NCBI RefSeq assembly: GCF_000331305.1
Contig: NZ_KB217478.1
Coordinates: 1,657,679 to 1,721,678, forward strand
Length of the DNA: 64,000 nucleotides
Reading direction: 5' to 3'
From: Calothrix sp. PCC 7103
GTDB taxonomy: Bacteria; Cyanobacteriota; Cyanobacteriia; Cyanobacteriales; Nostocaceae
The notes beneath the pieces are model-generated. The model saw nothing but the letters and a program-made list of their open reading frames with translations. It ran no database searches and had not been told where the DNA came from. A program made the translations under genes and the position numbers. Of this stretch, positions 1 through 8,007 are shown in pieces; the first letter of the stretch is position 1, and the number at the start of each line of letters is the position of its first letter.

Positions 1-242
1 CTGACCTTGGAGATGAAGCAGTAATTTTAAATTTGAAATCAGGAGTTTACCACGGGTTGAATGAAGTTGGCGCCAGAGTTTGGAATTTTATCCAACAAGC
101 AAAAACAGTAAAAGAAATTTTAGAAATGCTGTTGCAAGAGTATGACGTTGATGTTGAACAATGTAACAAGGATTTAATAGCATTATTATCCGACCTTTTA
201 GCAGCAGAATTAATTAGTATTAGCAATGAGACGACTGCGTAA
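1..242 (+). CDS. PqqD-family RiPP recognition protein (lasso B1), 5' partial
   Basis: The reading frame is open to the window edge; the visible part begins DLGDEAVILNLKSGVYHGLN and ends ELISISNETTA. This is the PqqD/RRE fold that grips leader peptides and presents them to the processing enzymes. The 'LGDEAVILN...GVYHGLNEVG' opening is typical of free-standing lasso B1 proteins, not of PQQ synthesis. A TTG at 33 could be read as a start, but the conserved upstream residues show the true start lies before the window. The end overlaps the next gene by 17 bp, implying translational coupling with the B2 protease. Family is clear; the role in this cluster is inferred from context. Confidence 0.85.
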   Translation, partial: DLGDEAVILNLKSGVYHGLNEVGARVWNFIQQAKTVKEILEMLLQEYDVDVEQCNKDLIALLSDLLAAELISISNETTA

Positions 243-660
243 TTTTTTAAAGTTGAGAACTCGCGCACGTGTGCTTTTGCTCGTCACTTTTATTTTACTG
301 GCAAGTGTTAAATGTGGGCTAAAGTTGGCGCCTTTCCATAGCTTATTTAAATTTCTGGCTAGTGTTAGTGCGTTCAAAGTTGTGCATCGAGTAAATATAG
401 CTGAGATTATTTGGGCAACAAACGTTGTAACTCGCTATATGCCAGGTGGCGCCAAATGTTTAGCGCGTGCGTTGACAACTCAAGTATTGATGAACTGGCA
501 TGGTTACAAACCTGAATTTAGGATTGGTGTTGCAAAAGCTGACACTGGAAATTTGGAAGCACATGCTTGGATTGAATATCAAGGATTTGTAATTATTGGT
601 AATCTCGATGATTTGGGGCGTTTTATTCCCCTACCATCGCTCGAAGGAGTCAGAATATGA
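226..660 (+). CDS. Lasso peptide biosynthesis B2 protein (transglutaminase-like leader protease)
   Basis: A 144-residue protein with the expected B2 catalytic set: Cys78 in GGAKCLARAL, His113 in EAHAWIEY and an Asp at 128/129 in GNLDD. B2 proteins are papain/transglutaminase-like cysteine proteases that remove the leader after B1 delivers the precursor. The N-terminus (about residues 15-28) is hydrophobic, as is common in stand-alone B2 proteins. The start overlaps B1, and the stop overlaps the cyclase start in an ATGA arrangement, so B1-B2-C form one translational unit. Contains two GGCGCC sites. Confidence 0.9.
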   Translation: MRRLRNFLKLRTRARVLLLVTFILLASVKCGLKLAPFHSLFKFLASVSAFKVVHRVNIAEIIWATNVVTRYMPGGAKCLARALTTQVLMNWHGYKPEFRIGVAKADTGNLEAHAWIEYQGFVIIGNLDDLGRFIPLPSLEGVRI

Positions 661-2702
661 GTGGTATTGTGGGAATTTACAACCTTAATGGCGCCGATGT
701 AGATCGAAAAGATTTGGGAAAAATGGTGGATATATTAGCACATCGCGGATATGATGGCGCTGATATATGGGCTGAAAGCTCAATTGGGCTTGGACATCGG
801 ATGCTGTGGACAACACCAGAATCATTGTTAGAGAAATTACCTTTTAGTGATGAAAAATGTGAATTTGTTATTACATCCGATGCTCGCATAGATAACCGCG
901 AAGAGCTGATTGATGCGTTACAGTTTAATAACTGTCCACCAGAGAAAATTACTGATAGCGAACTTATACTGGCAGCTTATAAAAAGTGGGGTAATTCTTG
1001 CCCTGAGCAGATGTTGGGAGATTTTGCTTTTGCAATTTGGGATAAGCGCAACCAATCACTGTTTTGTGCTAGAGACCATTTTGGTGTCAAACCTTTTTAT
1101 TATCACCACAAACCAGATAGTATTTTTGCATTTAGTTCAGAAATAAAAGCCTTATTTGAATTAAAGCAGGTTCCCAGGTGCCTAAACGAAGTGAGAATGG
1201 GTGACTACTTGGCGCTAATGATGGAAGACCGAGTGATTACTTCATATCAAGATATTCTGCGTTTACCACCTGCCCACAGTATGGTAGTAAATCAACAGGG
1301 AATACAATTATGGTCTTACTGGTCGCTCGACCCCAACCGAGAAATTAAATTGGCTTCCAATGAAGCTTACGCTTTGGAATTCAAGAGAATTTTTACTGAA
1401 GCTGTACGCTGTCGTTTACGTAGTGCTTTTCCTATCATTAGTCATCTAAGTGGTGGATTAGATTCCTCTGCTGTGACTTGTATTGCTCGTTCAATACTTA
1501 GGGAAAAAAAGAAAACTCCGCTACACACAATTTCAACTATTTATGATAAGATTAAAGAGTGTGATGAGCGTGAATATATGAACGCCGTCATTGAGCAAGG
1601 TGGACTGGCACCTCATTTTGTCCACGGTGATGAAATTGGTCCGCTGTCAAATTTGGACATGATTTTTCAATACGAAGATGAAGCTTTGCTTGGTCCAAGT
1701 CATTTCTATCCTTGGCTAGTTAATCGCGAAACTAAGAAATTAGGAATGCGAATAGCGCTCGATGGGTTTGATGGTGATAGCACAGTTAGTCATGGTATTA
1801 CTAGACTCACTGAACTCGCACTTCAGGGTAAATGGAAGATTTTTTTCAAAGAGGCTAAGGCTGTTTCGTCTAACTATAGTGTTTCCTTGATAGATTTATT
1901 TCGGGGTTACGGTTTACTATATTTCCGACAACAGGCAATAAAATTTCAGTGGTTAAAGTTTCTTATAGCGGTACAGCAAATTCATAATCACTTAGGTGGT
2001 TCGCGTAAACAATTAATCATTTATCACGGACTTAAGCCCCTGTGGGCAGAGTTTAAAAAATTATTTACGAATTTTTTAAGTACAAAAAGACCTAGTAAAC
2101 AAACTCAAATTAGCCAAAGCAATGTATCTCAAATACCTATAATTAACTGTGACTTTTCAAAGAAAATTTGTTTAGACGAGCGTATCCAAATGATGGATAC
2201 TTCTAAACAAAAGCCATTAACCCTTAGAGAAGAACATCGGCAGAATCTTACACAAGGAGTTATGGCTTATACCTTGGAACAGATGGATCAATATGCAGCA
2301 ATGTTCTCATTAGAAGCGCGTCATCCATTTATGGATAAAAGATTGATCGAATTTTGCGTTGCTTTACCTGCCGAGCAAAAACTATTCAACGGATATGGAC
2401 GAATGGTAATGCGTCGTGCTTTAGAAGGAATATTACCAGAAAAAGTGCAGTGGCGCGGAGGGAAAGCGGATATGAGTGCAAATTTTGATGATGGGTTTAT
2501 TAACCGTAATCATCAAATTTTAGATGATGTGATGTCAAATAAAATTCAAAATATGTATAAATACGTAAATATAGATTTCTTGCAAAATGCTTACCAAAGA
2601 TTAATTTCATCAGAAAATCAAGCACAAGATGAGGAGTGTACAGCAGTTTGGCAAGCAGTGATTTTAGCTTTGTGGATGGAGTATAAACAGATTAATCAAT
2701 AA
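657..2702 (+). CDS. Lasso peptide macrolactam synthetase (asparagine synthetase-like cyclase)
   Basis: 681 residues with an AsnB layout: an N-terminal class II amidotransferase-like domain (about 1-200) and an ATP-PPi synthetase domain with SGGLDSSAV at about 265-273. The N-terminus reads MSGIVGIY. True glutamine-dependent AsnB has Cys at position 2, so the glutaminase nucleophile is replaced by Ser. That fits lasso cyclases, which adenylate an Asp/Glu side chain and close the ring with the core N-terminus without needing ammonia. An RBS-like GAAGGAG lies just upstream. An ordinary asparagine synthetase is less likely given the missing Cys and the neighbours. Confidence 0.9.
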   Translation: MSGIVGIYNLNGADVDRKDLGKMVDILAHRGYDGADIWAESSIGLGHRMLWTTPESLLEKLPFSDEKCEFVITSDARIDNREELIDALQFNNCPPEKITDSELILAAYKKWGNSCPEQMLGDFAFAIWDKRNQSLFCARDHFGVKPFYYHHKPDSIFAFSSEIKALFELKQVPRCLNEVRMGDYLALMMEDRVITSYQDILRLPPAHSMVVNQQGIQLWSYWSLDPNREIKLASNEAYALEFKRIFTEAVRCRLRSAFPIISHLSGGLDSSAVTCIARSILREKKKTPLHTISTIYDKIKECDEREYMNAVIEQGGLAPHFVHGDEIGPLSNLDMIFQYEDEALLGPSHFYPWLVNRETKKLGMRIALDGFDGDSTVSHGITRLTELALQGKWKIFFKEAKAVSSNYSVSLIDLFRGYGLLYFRQQAIKFQWLKFLIAVQQIHNHLGGSRKQLIIYHGLKPLWAEFKKLFTNFLSTKRPSKQTQISQSNVSQIPIINCDFSKKICLDERIQMMDTSKQKPLTLREEHRQNLTQGVMAYTLEQMDQYAAMFSLEARHPFMDKRLIEFCVALPAEQKLFNGYGRMVMRRALEGILPEKVQWRGGKADMSANFDDGFINRNHQILDDVMSNKIQNMYKYVNIDFLQNAYQRLISSENQAQDEECTAVWQAVILALWMEYKQINQ

Positions 2703-2779
2703 AGTTTTAAATTTTTATTTCGTATTTATAAATATAAAAACTACAACATAATTGGCTGGTTAATAACATATATTACACT

Positions 2780-3207
2780 GTAAGTCCAATTTCATCAGGA
2801 ACGGCAAATACTAATACAAACTAAATTTACCAAAAGGAGTTGCAATCATGAAAAAAACATATGGTGTTCCAGTACTAACAAATCACGGTGATCTTAAAAC
2901 CATCACTCAAGCTTTTGGCAAAAAAACTAGGAAAGACTTTGCGTTTTTCAACGGCGCCAGTATAGATCCAGGTATTGGTGTTGATACTAACGGAGATGGA
3001 GTAAACGATGCCATAACTGGTCAAGGTTCGAGAGATGGAATTATTAATTTGCTCTAAAATTCTATACCAATGTGCGAGTTTACAACTCAGCGAGAACTAT
3101 TTTGGCAGAGTGTAGCTTTGAAAACTAAATCGTAAGTCCAAGTACTTGGCAGGTTGTGGCTTGATGTGGTTGGTAATCTCCAAACATAAAACCTCACCGT
3201 AAGTCCA
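2780..3207 (+). repeat. GTAAGTCCA motif, three copies around the first precursor gene
   Basis: The 9-mer GTAAGTCCA occurs at 2780-2788, 3132-3140 and 3199-3207, always on the plus strand and only between genes: once before the first precursor and twice between the two precursors. The last two copies continue as AAGTACTTGG and AAGGTGGGG. It could be a protein- or RNA-level regulatory site, or a short dispersed repeat; the sequence alone does not decide. Confidence 0.4.
2848..3057 (+). CDS. Lasso-type RiPP precursor peptide A1, with EF-hand-like tail
   Basis: 69 residues with a strong RBS (AAAGGAG). The leader carries the Y-x-x-P-x-L-x-x-x-G recognition pattern (YGVPVLTNHG, residues 5-14) and ends in ITQ, with Thr20 at the usual penultimate leader position. 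Cleavage after Gln21 would give a core starting Ala22, with Asp30 at core position 9, a legitimate macrolactam acceptor. The 39 residues after Asp30 are far longer than a normal lasso tail. They contain DTNGDGVND (46-54), which matches a calcium-binding EF-hand/dockerin loop, and end GSRDGIINLL. The neighbouring precursor shares the leader, Asp30-Phe-x-Phe-Phe and the GS-x-D-x-II end. Precursor role is well supported; the cleavage site is inferred. Confidence 0.8.
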   Translation: MKKTYGVPVLTNHGDLKTITQAFGKKTRKDFAFFNGASIDPGIGVDTNGDGVNDAITGQGSRDGIINLL

Positions 3208-3270
3208 AGGTGGGGCACTACCTAAATCCTTAACCCTATTTAACTGTAAACTCACAAAAATCATTCAATC

Positions 3271-3492
3271 ATGAAGAAACAATACAACACGCCCACACTT
3301 ATTAATCACGGTTCAGTACAAAGTATTACTCAATTAGGAGGTGGGAGTAAAAGAAATGATTTTCTTTTCTTTAGTGCTGCTGCTGCCGCTGCCGTTGGCG
3401 TTAATCCAAATACCCCAGTTCTGACAGCTACAGGTTCTACAGATGCTATCATTAAATTATGTAATGAACCTGGTGCTAATTGCCCAAAATAA
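3271..3492 (+). CDS. Lasso-type RiPP precursor peptide A2, poly-alanine core
   Basis: 73 residues, a paralogue of the precursor just upstream. The leader has the same length and pattern (YNTPTLINHG at 5-14, ITQ at 19-21) and Asp30 is again followed by Phe-x-Phe-Phe. Cleavage after Gln21 would give a core beginning Leu-Gly-Gly-Gly with Asp at position 9. The tail differs: an alanine run (36-41), GVNPNTPVL, then GSTDAIIKL matching the A1 ending, and an extra C-terminal stretch with two cysteines (64 and 71). No clear RBS is visible, so its expression may depend on the operon transcript. Confidence 0.75.
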   Translation: MKKQYNTPTLINHGSVQSITQLGGGSKRNDFLFFSAAAAAAVGVNPNTPVLTATGSTDAIIKLCNEPGANCPK

Positions 3493-3636
3493 CCATAAGC
3501 TTTTATCACTAATCTCAATCTAAGTTTACAAGCTTTATAAGGCTTGATATTGGTTTTGACAAAGCTTTACAAAGCTAAAATTTCGTTGAGCCTGTCAGCA
3601 CTAAATAGATTGAATTTAGGTAAAGCTTAAATTGTG

Positions 3637-3671
3637 TTAAGGACAAACCAATAGTTCTGGTTTGTCCTTAA
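3637..3671 (+). terminator. Perfect 14-bp hairpin after the precursor genes
   Basis: Arms TTAAGGACAAACCA and TGGTTTGTCCTTAA pair without mismatch around a 7-nt loop, followed by an AT-rich stretch without a clean T-run. It could terminate or attenuate transcription, leaving precursor RNA more abundant than the downstream kinase and transporter message, or protect the precursor mRNA 3' end. Confidence 0.6.
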
Positions 3672-3771
3672 TATCTAATTATTTATAATATTTGCAAATT
3701 AATTTTTCAGGAATTCATATAATATTGAATATTAATATAAATTACTCAATTAACTTATTAGTAAATACCAT

Positions 3772-4680
3772 ATGAAAACTTACCAAGCTTATAATTTATA
3801 TATTTCTTCTGAATTAGAGTTACCAGAACTTGAAGAAGTTCAAGGTGAGCCAGATGTTATTATCAGGTTTGGTCTGATTGACAATTTAGCTATCATTAAA
3901 AATAATGATGGTAATTATTTTACTGGGGAAATTCCAGAAGTTGCTAAATTTCATGTTCAAAAAGGATGTTTAGTTATTGTTGAACCTTTACCTAACGTAG
4001 ACAAAGGTCTTCTTAGTACTATAGTTTTAGGTCCAGTGCTGTGTTTATTGCTAAGGCAACGCGGATTATTAGTTCTTCATGCGAGTGCTGTGAACATTAA
4101 TGGTAAAGCGGTTGCTTTTATGGGTGGTCCTGGTTGGGGTAAATCTACTTTAGCAACGGCATTTCATACACAGGGTTACAATGTGTTAAGCGATGATGTT
4201 ATGCCAATTCAAATTGGTCTAGATCAACCTTTAGTTTTTCCTGCGTATCCTCAATTTAAAGTTTGGCGTGAAGCTGCTACTTCGTTAGGCCATGATACAG
4301 ATACCATGTCGCCAATCTACGAAAATGCACCAAAATTATCTTATAAATTCTCTGGCGGATTTCAGAACACACCTCTACCTCTGTACCGAATTTATATTTT
4401 AGATAAAGGTGATGAACATCAGATTAGTTTAATTCATCCTCAAGAAGCTTTTGTAAATTTGATTCGACACTCCCGCGTGATTAATTCATTACTGCATCAA
4501 GATTTCGTATCTCAGCACCTGTATTTATCTACACACCTTATTAAACAGGTAAGTTTCCGTAGTTTTACTCGCAAACCCGCTTTAGAAGATTTACCGGAAC
4601 TTGTGCAGATGATTGTGAATGATGTAGCAGGGATTACCAAGGGTAAGGTCGCCATTGGCAACTCTACTACGGGAGTTTAG
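3772..4680 (+). CDS. HPr-kinase-like serine kinase of a lasso cluster
   Basis: 302 residues with a P-loop GGPGWGKST at about 118-126, LHASAV just before it and SDDV at 140-143, the layout of HPr kinase/phosphatase-like proteins. Relatives in paeninodin-type lasso clusters phosphorylate the C-terminal serine of the precursor. Neither precursor here ends in serine (A1 ends Leu, A2 ends Lys). The target may therefore be an internal Ser/Thr, such as the conserved GS-x-D motif, or a different precursor outside the window. The gene sits between the precursors and the exporter on the same strand. Confidence 0.8.
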   Translation: MKTYQAYNLYISSELELPELEEVQGEPDVIIRFGLIDNLAIIKNNDGNYFTGEIPEVAKFHVQKGCLVIVEPLPNVDKGLLSTIVLGPVLCLLLRQRGLLVLHASAVNINGKAVAFMGGPGWGKSTLATAFHTQGYNVLSDDVMPIQIGLDQPLVFPAYPQFKVWREAATSLGHDTDTMSPIYENAPKLSYKFSGGFQNTPLPLYRIYILDKGDEHQISLIHPQEAFVNLIRHSRVINSLLHQDFVSQHLYLSTHLIKQVSFRSFTRKPALEDLPELVQMIVNDVAGITKGKVAIGNSTTGV

Positions 4681-4750
4681 TATAAATATTTACCTAAAAT
4701 ATTGTTAACTACAAGCAATCAAGTGTTTTGAATTAATAAGGTCTTATATT

Positions 4751-6577
4751 TTGAACAGTAAATTAGAAAATACTAATATTATATTTTCGCATTTAATAAA
4801 AACTCTACAACTCGTATGGTCTGCATCTGGTTGCTGGACTGCTGCTTGGGCAGTGATGTTACTTGTTCAGGGTGTCTTACCTGCTATTTCCATTATTTTA
4901 ATTCGGCAGGTTGTAGATAATTTAGTTGCGGTCAGTGGTGCAGGTATGAACGGCACCACTATTGGCAAAATTCTTACACCTGTAGCTTTAATGGCAACTG
5001 TTATGCTTGTTGGCGAGTTTTTTAGTACATCGGGTGAGTGGATTCGCACGGCACAATCGGAGCTGATTAGTGATAAAATAACAAAGTTGATTCATGAGCA
5101 GTCTGTAGCTGTGGATTATAGTTTTTATGAATCTTCTGAATATAATGACAAATTAAATCGAGCTAGGGAAGGCGCCACTGGACGCTCGTTGGGGTTATTA
5201 GAAAGTATTGGCAGTCTTATGCAAAATACAGTAACGCTATTTGCAATAGCTACTGTTTTAATTCCTTATGGTTTAGGTCTGCCTGCTGTTCTACTTATTA
5301 GTGCTTTTCCAGCTTTTTATGTATTGTTATATATAAGTAAAATTCAGTACAAATGGTCGCAGAGAACAACCACTGACCGCCGTTGGTTGATGTATTACGA
5401 TTACCTGTTGACAAATAATGCAACAGCAGCAGAGTTACGATTGTTCGATTTTAGCAATTATTATCAAAATTTATATTTAAATCTAAGGATACGGCTGCGT
5501 AAAGAACAATTTAATTTATTAAAGCTACAAACCCTAGGTCGTATTATTGCCGCTATAGTTGTCTTAGCGATGACTGGTGTCGTATTGGCTTGGATAGGCA
5601 GACAAGTTTTACTTGGAATTCTTACTCTAGGGGACTTAGCGCTGTTTTTTCAAGCTTTTAGCCAAGGACAAGGAATAGTTAAAGACCTGATGAGCAATTT
5701 AGGGCAAATATATCGCAATAGTTTGTTTATTGGTAATTTATTTGAATTCTTGGAAATTAAGCCGAAAATTGTAGACCCTCCTAAACCTGTTGCGGTACCG
5801 CTCAAACCTGAGCAAGGAATTAGGTTTCGCCAAGTTACTTTCCGTTACCCAGGAAGTAACGAACCTGTTATAGAAAACTTTAACTTGACGTTACCTGCGG
5901 GTAAGGTCGTAGCTATTGTTGGTGATAACGGCGCCGGCAAGAGTACTTTGATTAAGTTACTTTGTCGTTTCTATGACCCAGATTCCGGAAGTATCGAACT
6001 AGATGGTATAGATATACGCCAATTTTCTGTTAAAGCTTTTCGTCGGTTAATCACTGTTTTATTTCAGTCGCATATTCCCTACTACACCACTGCTGGTGAA
6101 AATATAGCTCTAGGTGATATTTCGGCGCCATCAAGTCAAGCAGAAATAGAAGCAGCAGCTTTATCTTCAGGTATTCACGATAAAATCACTCGTTTACCTC
6201 TGGGTTACAACTCAATGCTAGGTAAGTTATTTCCTGATGGACAAGATTTAAGCGGTGGGCAATGGCAACGTTTGGCACTAGCGCGCGCATTTTTCAGACG
6301 TGCAGAAATTATTATTCTAGATGAACCAACCAGTGCAATGGATCCTTGGGGAGAACACGACTGGTTAGAGAGGTTTAGAGATTTAGCACGAGGACGCACC
6401 TCCATTGTGATTACTCACCGTTTTACTTTAGCAATGCGTGCGGATATTATTCATGTGATGCGCGCGGGTGAGATTGTGGAATCAGGAAACCATGATCAAT
6501 TGTTGGCTTTGGGTGGTTTGTATGCTGAGTCGTGGAAAGCGCAAATGGAATCGCATCTTCCTGAACTCAGTGTGTAA
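4751..6577 (+). CDS. ABC transporter, fused permease and ATPase (RiPP exporter)
   Basis: 608 residues: about six membrane helices in the first ~330 residues, then an ATPase domain with Walker A GDNGAGKST, signature LSGGQWQR and Walker B IIILDEPTSAMDP. This is the half-transporter form of lasso D exporters, which act as homodimers to pump the mature product out and give self-immunity. The start is TTG. No C39 peptidase domain is present, in keeping with leader removal by the separate B2 protease. Confidence 0.88.
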   Translation: MNSKLENTNIIFSHLIKTLQLVWSASGCWTAAWAVMLLVQGVLPAISIILIRQVVDNLVAVSGAGMNGTTIGKILTPVALMATVMLVGEFFSTSGEWIRTAQSELISDKITKLIHEQSVAVDYSFYESSEYNDKLNRAREGATGRSLGLLESIGSLMQNTVTLFAIATVLIPYGLGLPAVLLISAFPAFYVLLYISKIQYKWSQRTTTDRRWLMYYDYLLTNNATAAELRLFDFSNYYQNLYLNLRIRLRKEQFNLLKLQTLGRIIAAIVVLAMTGVVLAWIGRQVLLGILTLGDLALFFQAFSQGQGIVKDLMSNLGQIYRNSLFIGNLFEFLEIKPKIVDPPKPVAVPLKPEQGIRFRQVTFRYPGSNEPVIENFNLTLPAGKVVAIVGDNGAGKSTLIKLLCRFYDPDSGSIELDGIDIRQFSVKAFRRLITVLFQSHIPYYTTAGENIALGDISAPSSQAEIEAAALSSGIHDKITRLPLGYNSMLGKLFPDGQDLSGGQWQRLALARAFFRRAEIIILDEPTSAMDPWGEHDWLERFRDLARGRTSIVITHRFTLAMRADIIHVMRAGEIVESGNHDQLLALGGLYAESWKAQMESHLPELSV

Positions 6578-6766
6578 AGCAAAATTATGTAACAAGTTAA
6601 TTTTTTCTGACTTCAAATTCCTGATAGAACAAATTTTTACAGTAATAGTATTTACGTATAAGTAGTTCATCAGTAAGCCTTAAATAAAGCAAAATAGCTC
6701 TTATTTTAGTACGCATATTCCGAATTATCGAATAGATATAAAATAAGTTATCGAGTCTTAATTAAA

Positions 6767-7948
6767 ATGAATAGTCTATTTGAAACGAGCGAACATAAAA
6801 CCAAAATGCGTCTGGAAGATGAGTTGCTTTTATGTTGCGCGCGAACTTCTTTAAATTCTGTAACTACGGAACGTATAAAAGCTTTAGTTCATCAAGGTAT
6901 CGACTGGGGATACTTAATTCGTATTGCGATCTGGCATGGAGTAATGCCACTGTTGTATTGGAACTTGAAAAATACCAGCCTAGAAAGTATACCCAAAGAT
7001 CAACAAGAACAACTTCATAAATACTTTCAAACAATCAGTTGCCGTAATCTGTTTCTAACCAAGGAGCTAATAAAACTTCTACACTTATGTGAAGCTCATA
7101 ATATTCCTATGCTTCCTTTTAAAGGACCCATACTAGCGATTCAGGCTTATAAAAACCTTTCACTTCGTCAAATCAGCGACTTAGATATCCTAGTTAATAA
7201 GGAAGATTTTGAGAAAGTGGTTGATTTGCTAGTATCTCAAAAATATAAAATTGGTGTAGATGTTCCTTGGGAATGTCATTTGGTAGGAGATGATGGCATT
7301 TCTAATATAGACCTTCATCGCGATATTGTGCCAAAGCATCTTTCTTGCCCTATTAACGATGATTACTGGTGGGAAAATCTAGAGCCTTTCCATTTTGCAG
7401 GGACACTAGTACCTAATCTTTCGCCACAAGCTTGGCTTATACTTCTTTGTCTTAATGGAACTAAAGAATGCTGGCAAAGTCTAAATCGCATCTGTGATGT
7501 TGCTGAAGTTATCCGTACAAACCCAGAAATAAATTGGCCTTTGTTTATAGAACAAGCTAAAAAGCAAGGTTTAGAGCGACTTGTTTCTTTAGGGATAGTT
7601 TTAGCAGTAGATCTGCTTGCGGCGCCTGTTCCGGAAAAAATTTACAACAAACTTAAGTCTAATAAAGCAGTAAATTTTCTTGCAAAAAAGGTTGTTGAAC
7701 AACTTTTCTCAGAATCGAAGCAATCTGTAGACGAAGTAGAAAGAACTTTATACCACATCAGCACAAGAGAGCGCTGGATAGATAAAGCTCAGAGCTTTTG
7801 GGGTTTGATGGTACATTCTGGCTGGTTTACTCCAACAGAAAAAGATATGACTCTTATTTCATTGCCCCAAAAGTTTTATTGGTTATATTATTTTATCCGA
7901 CCAATCCGAGTAATTAGTAAATATAGATTGGTTAAAAACGGTAGCTAA
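6767..7948 (+). CDS. Nucleotidyltransferase family protein (NTP_transf_5 type)
   Basis: 393 residues containing LRQISDLDILV at about 138-148, the DxD metal-binding site of the nucleotidyltransferase fold, preceded by PFKGPILA and followed by NIDLH. Such proteins recur next to HPr-kinase-like genes in lasso clusters, where they may add a nucleotide or act on a phosphorylated product. The reaction in this family is not established. The same-strand position directly behind the exporter argues for membership in the RiPP cluster. Confidence 0.8.
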   Translation: MNSLFETSEHKTKMRLEDELLLCCARTSLNSVTTERIKALVHQGIDWGYLIRIAIWHGVMPLLYWNLKNTSLESIPKDQQEQLHKYFQTISCRNLFLTKELIKLLHLCEAHNIPMLPFKGPILAIQAYKNLSLRQISDLDILVNKEDFEKVVDLLVSQKYKIGVDVPWECHLVGDDGISNIDLHRDIVPKHLSCPINDDYWWENLEPFHFAGTLVPNLSPQAWLILLCLNGTKECWQSLNRICDVAEVIRTNPEINWPLFIEQAKKQGLERLVSLGIVLAVDLLAAPVPEKIYNKLKSNKAVNFLAKKVVEQLFSESKQSVDEVERTLYHISTRERWIDKAQSFWGLMVHSGWFTPTEKDMTLISLPQKFYWLYYFIRPIRVISKYRLVKNGS

Positions 7949-8007
7949 AAATATATTATGCTAGTATAAACTATCATCTTATCAAAATTGATATTTTTAA
8001 TAAAAAT

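Noticed and set aside
1-242. PQQ biosynthesis gene pqqD
   Set aside because: No other pqq gene is present; the neighbours are lasso enzymes, where PqqD-like B1 proteins are standard.
657-2702. Ordinary asparagine synthetase AsnB
   Set aside because: The catalytic Cys2 is Ser and the gene is coupled to B1/B2 and followed by lasso precursors.
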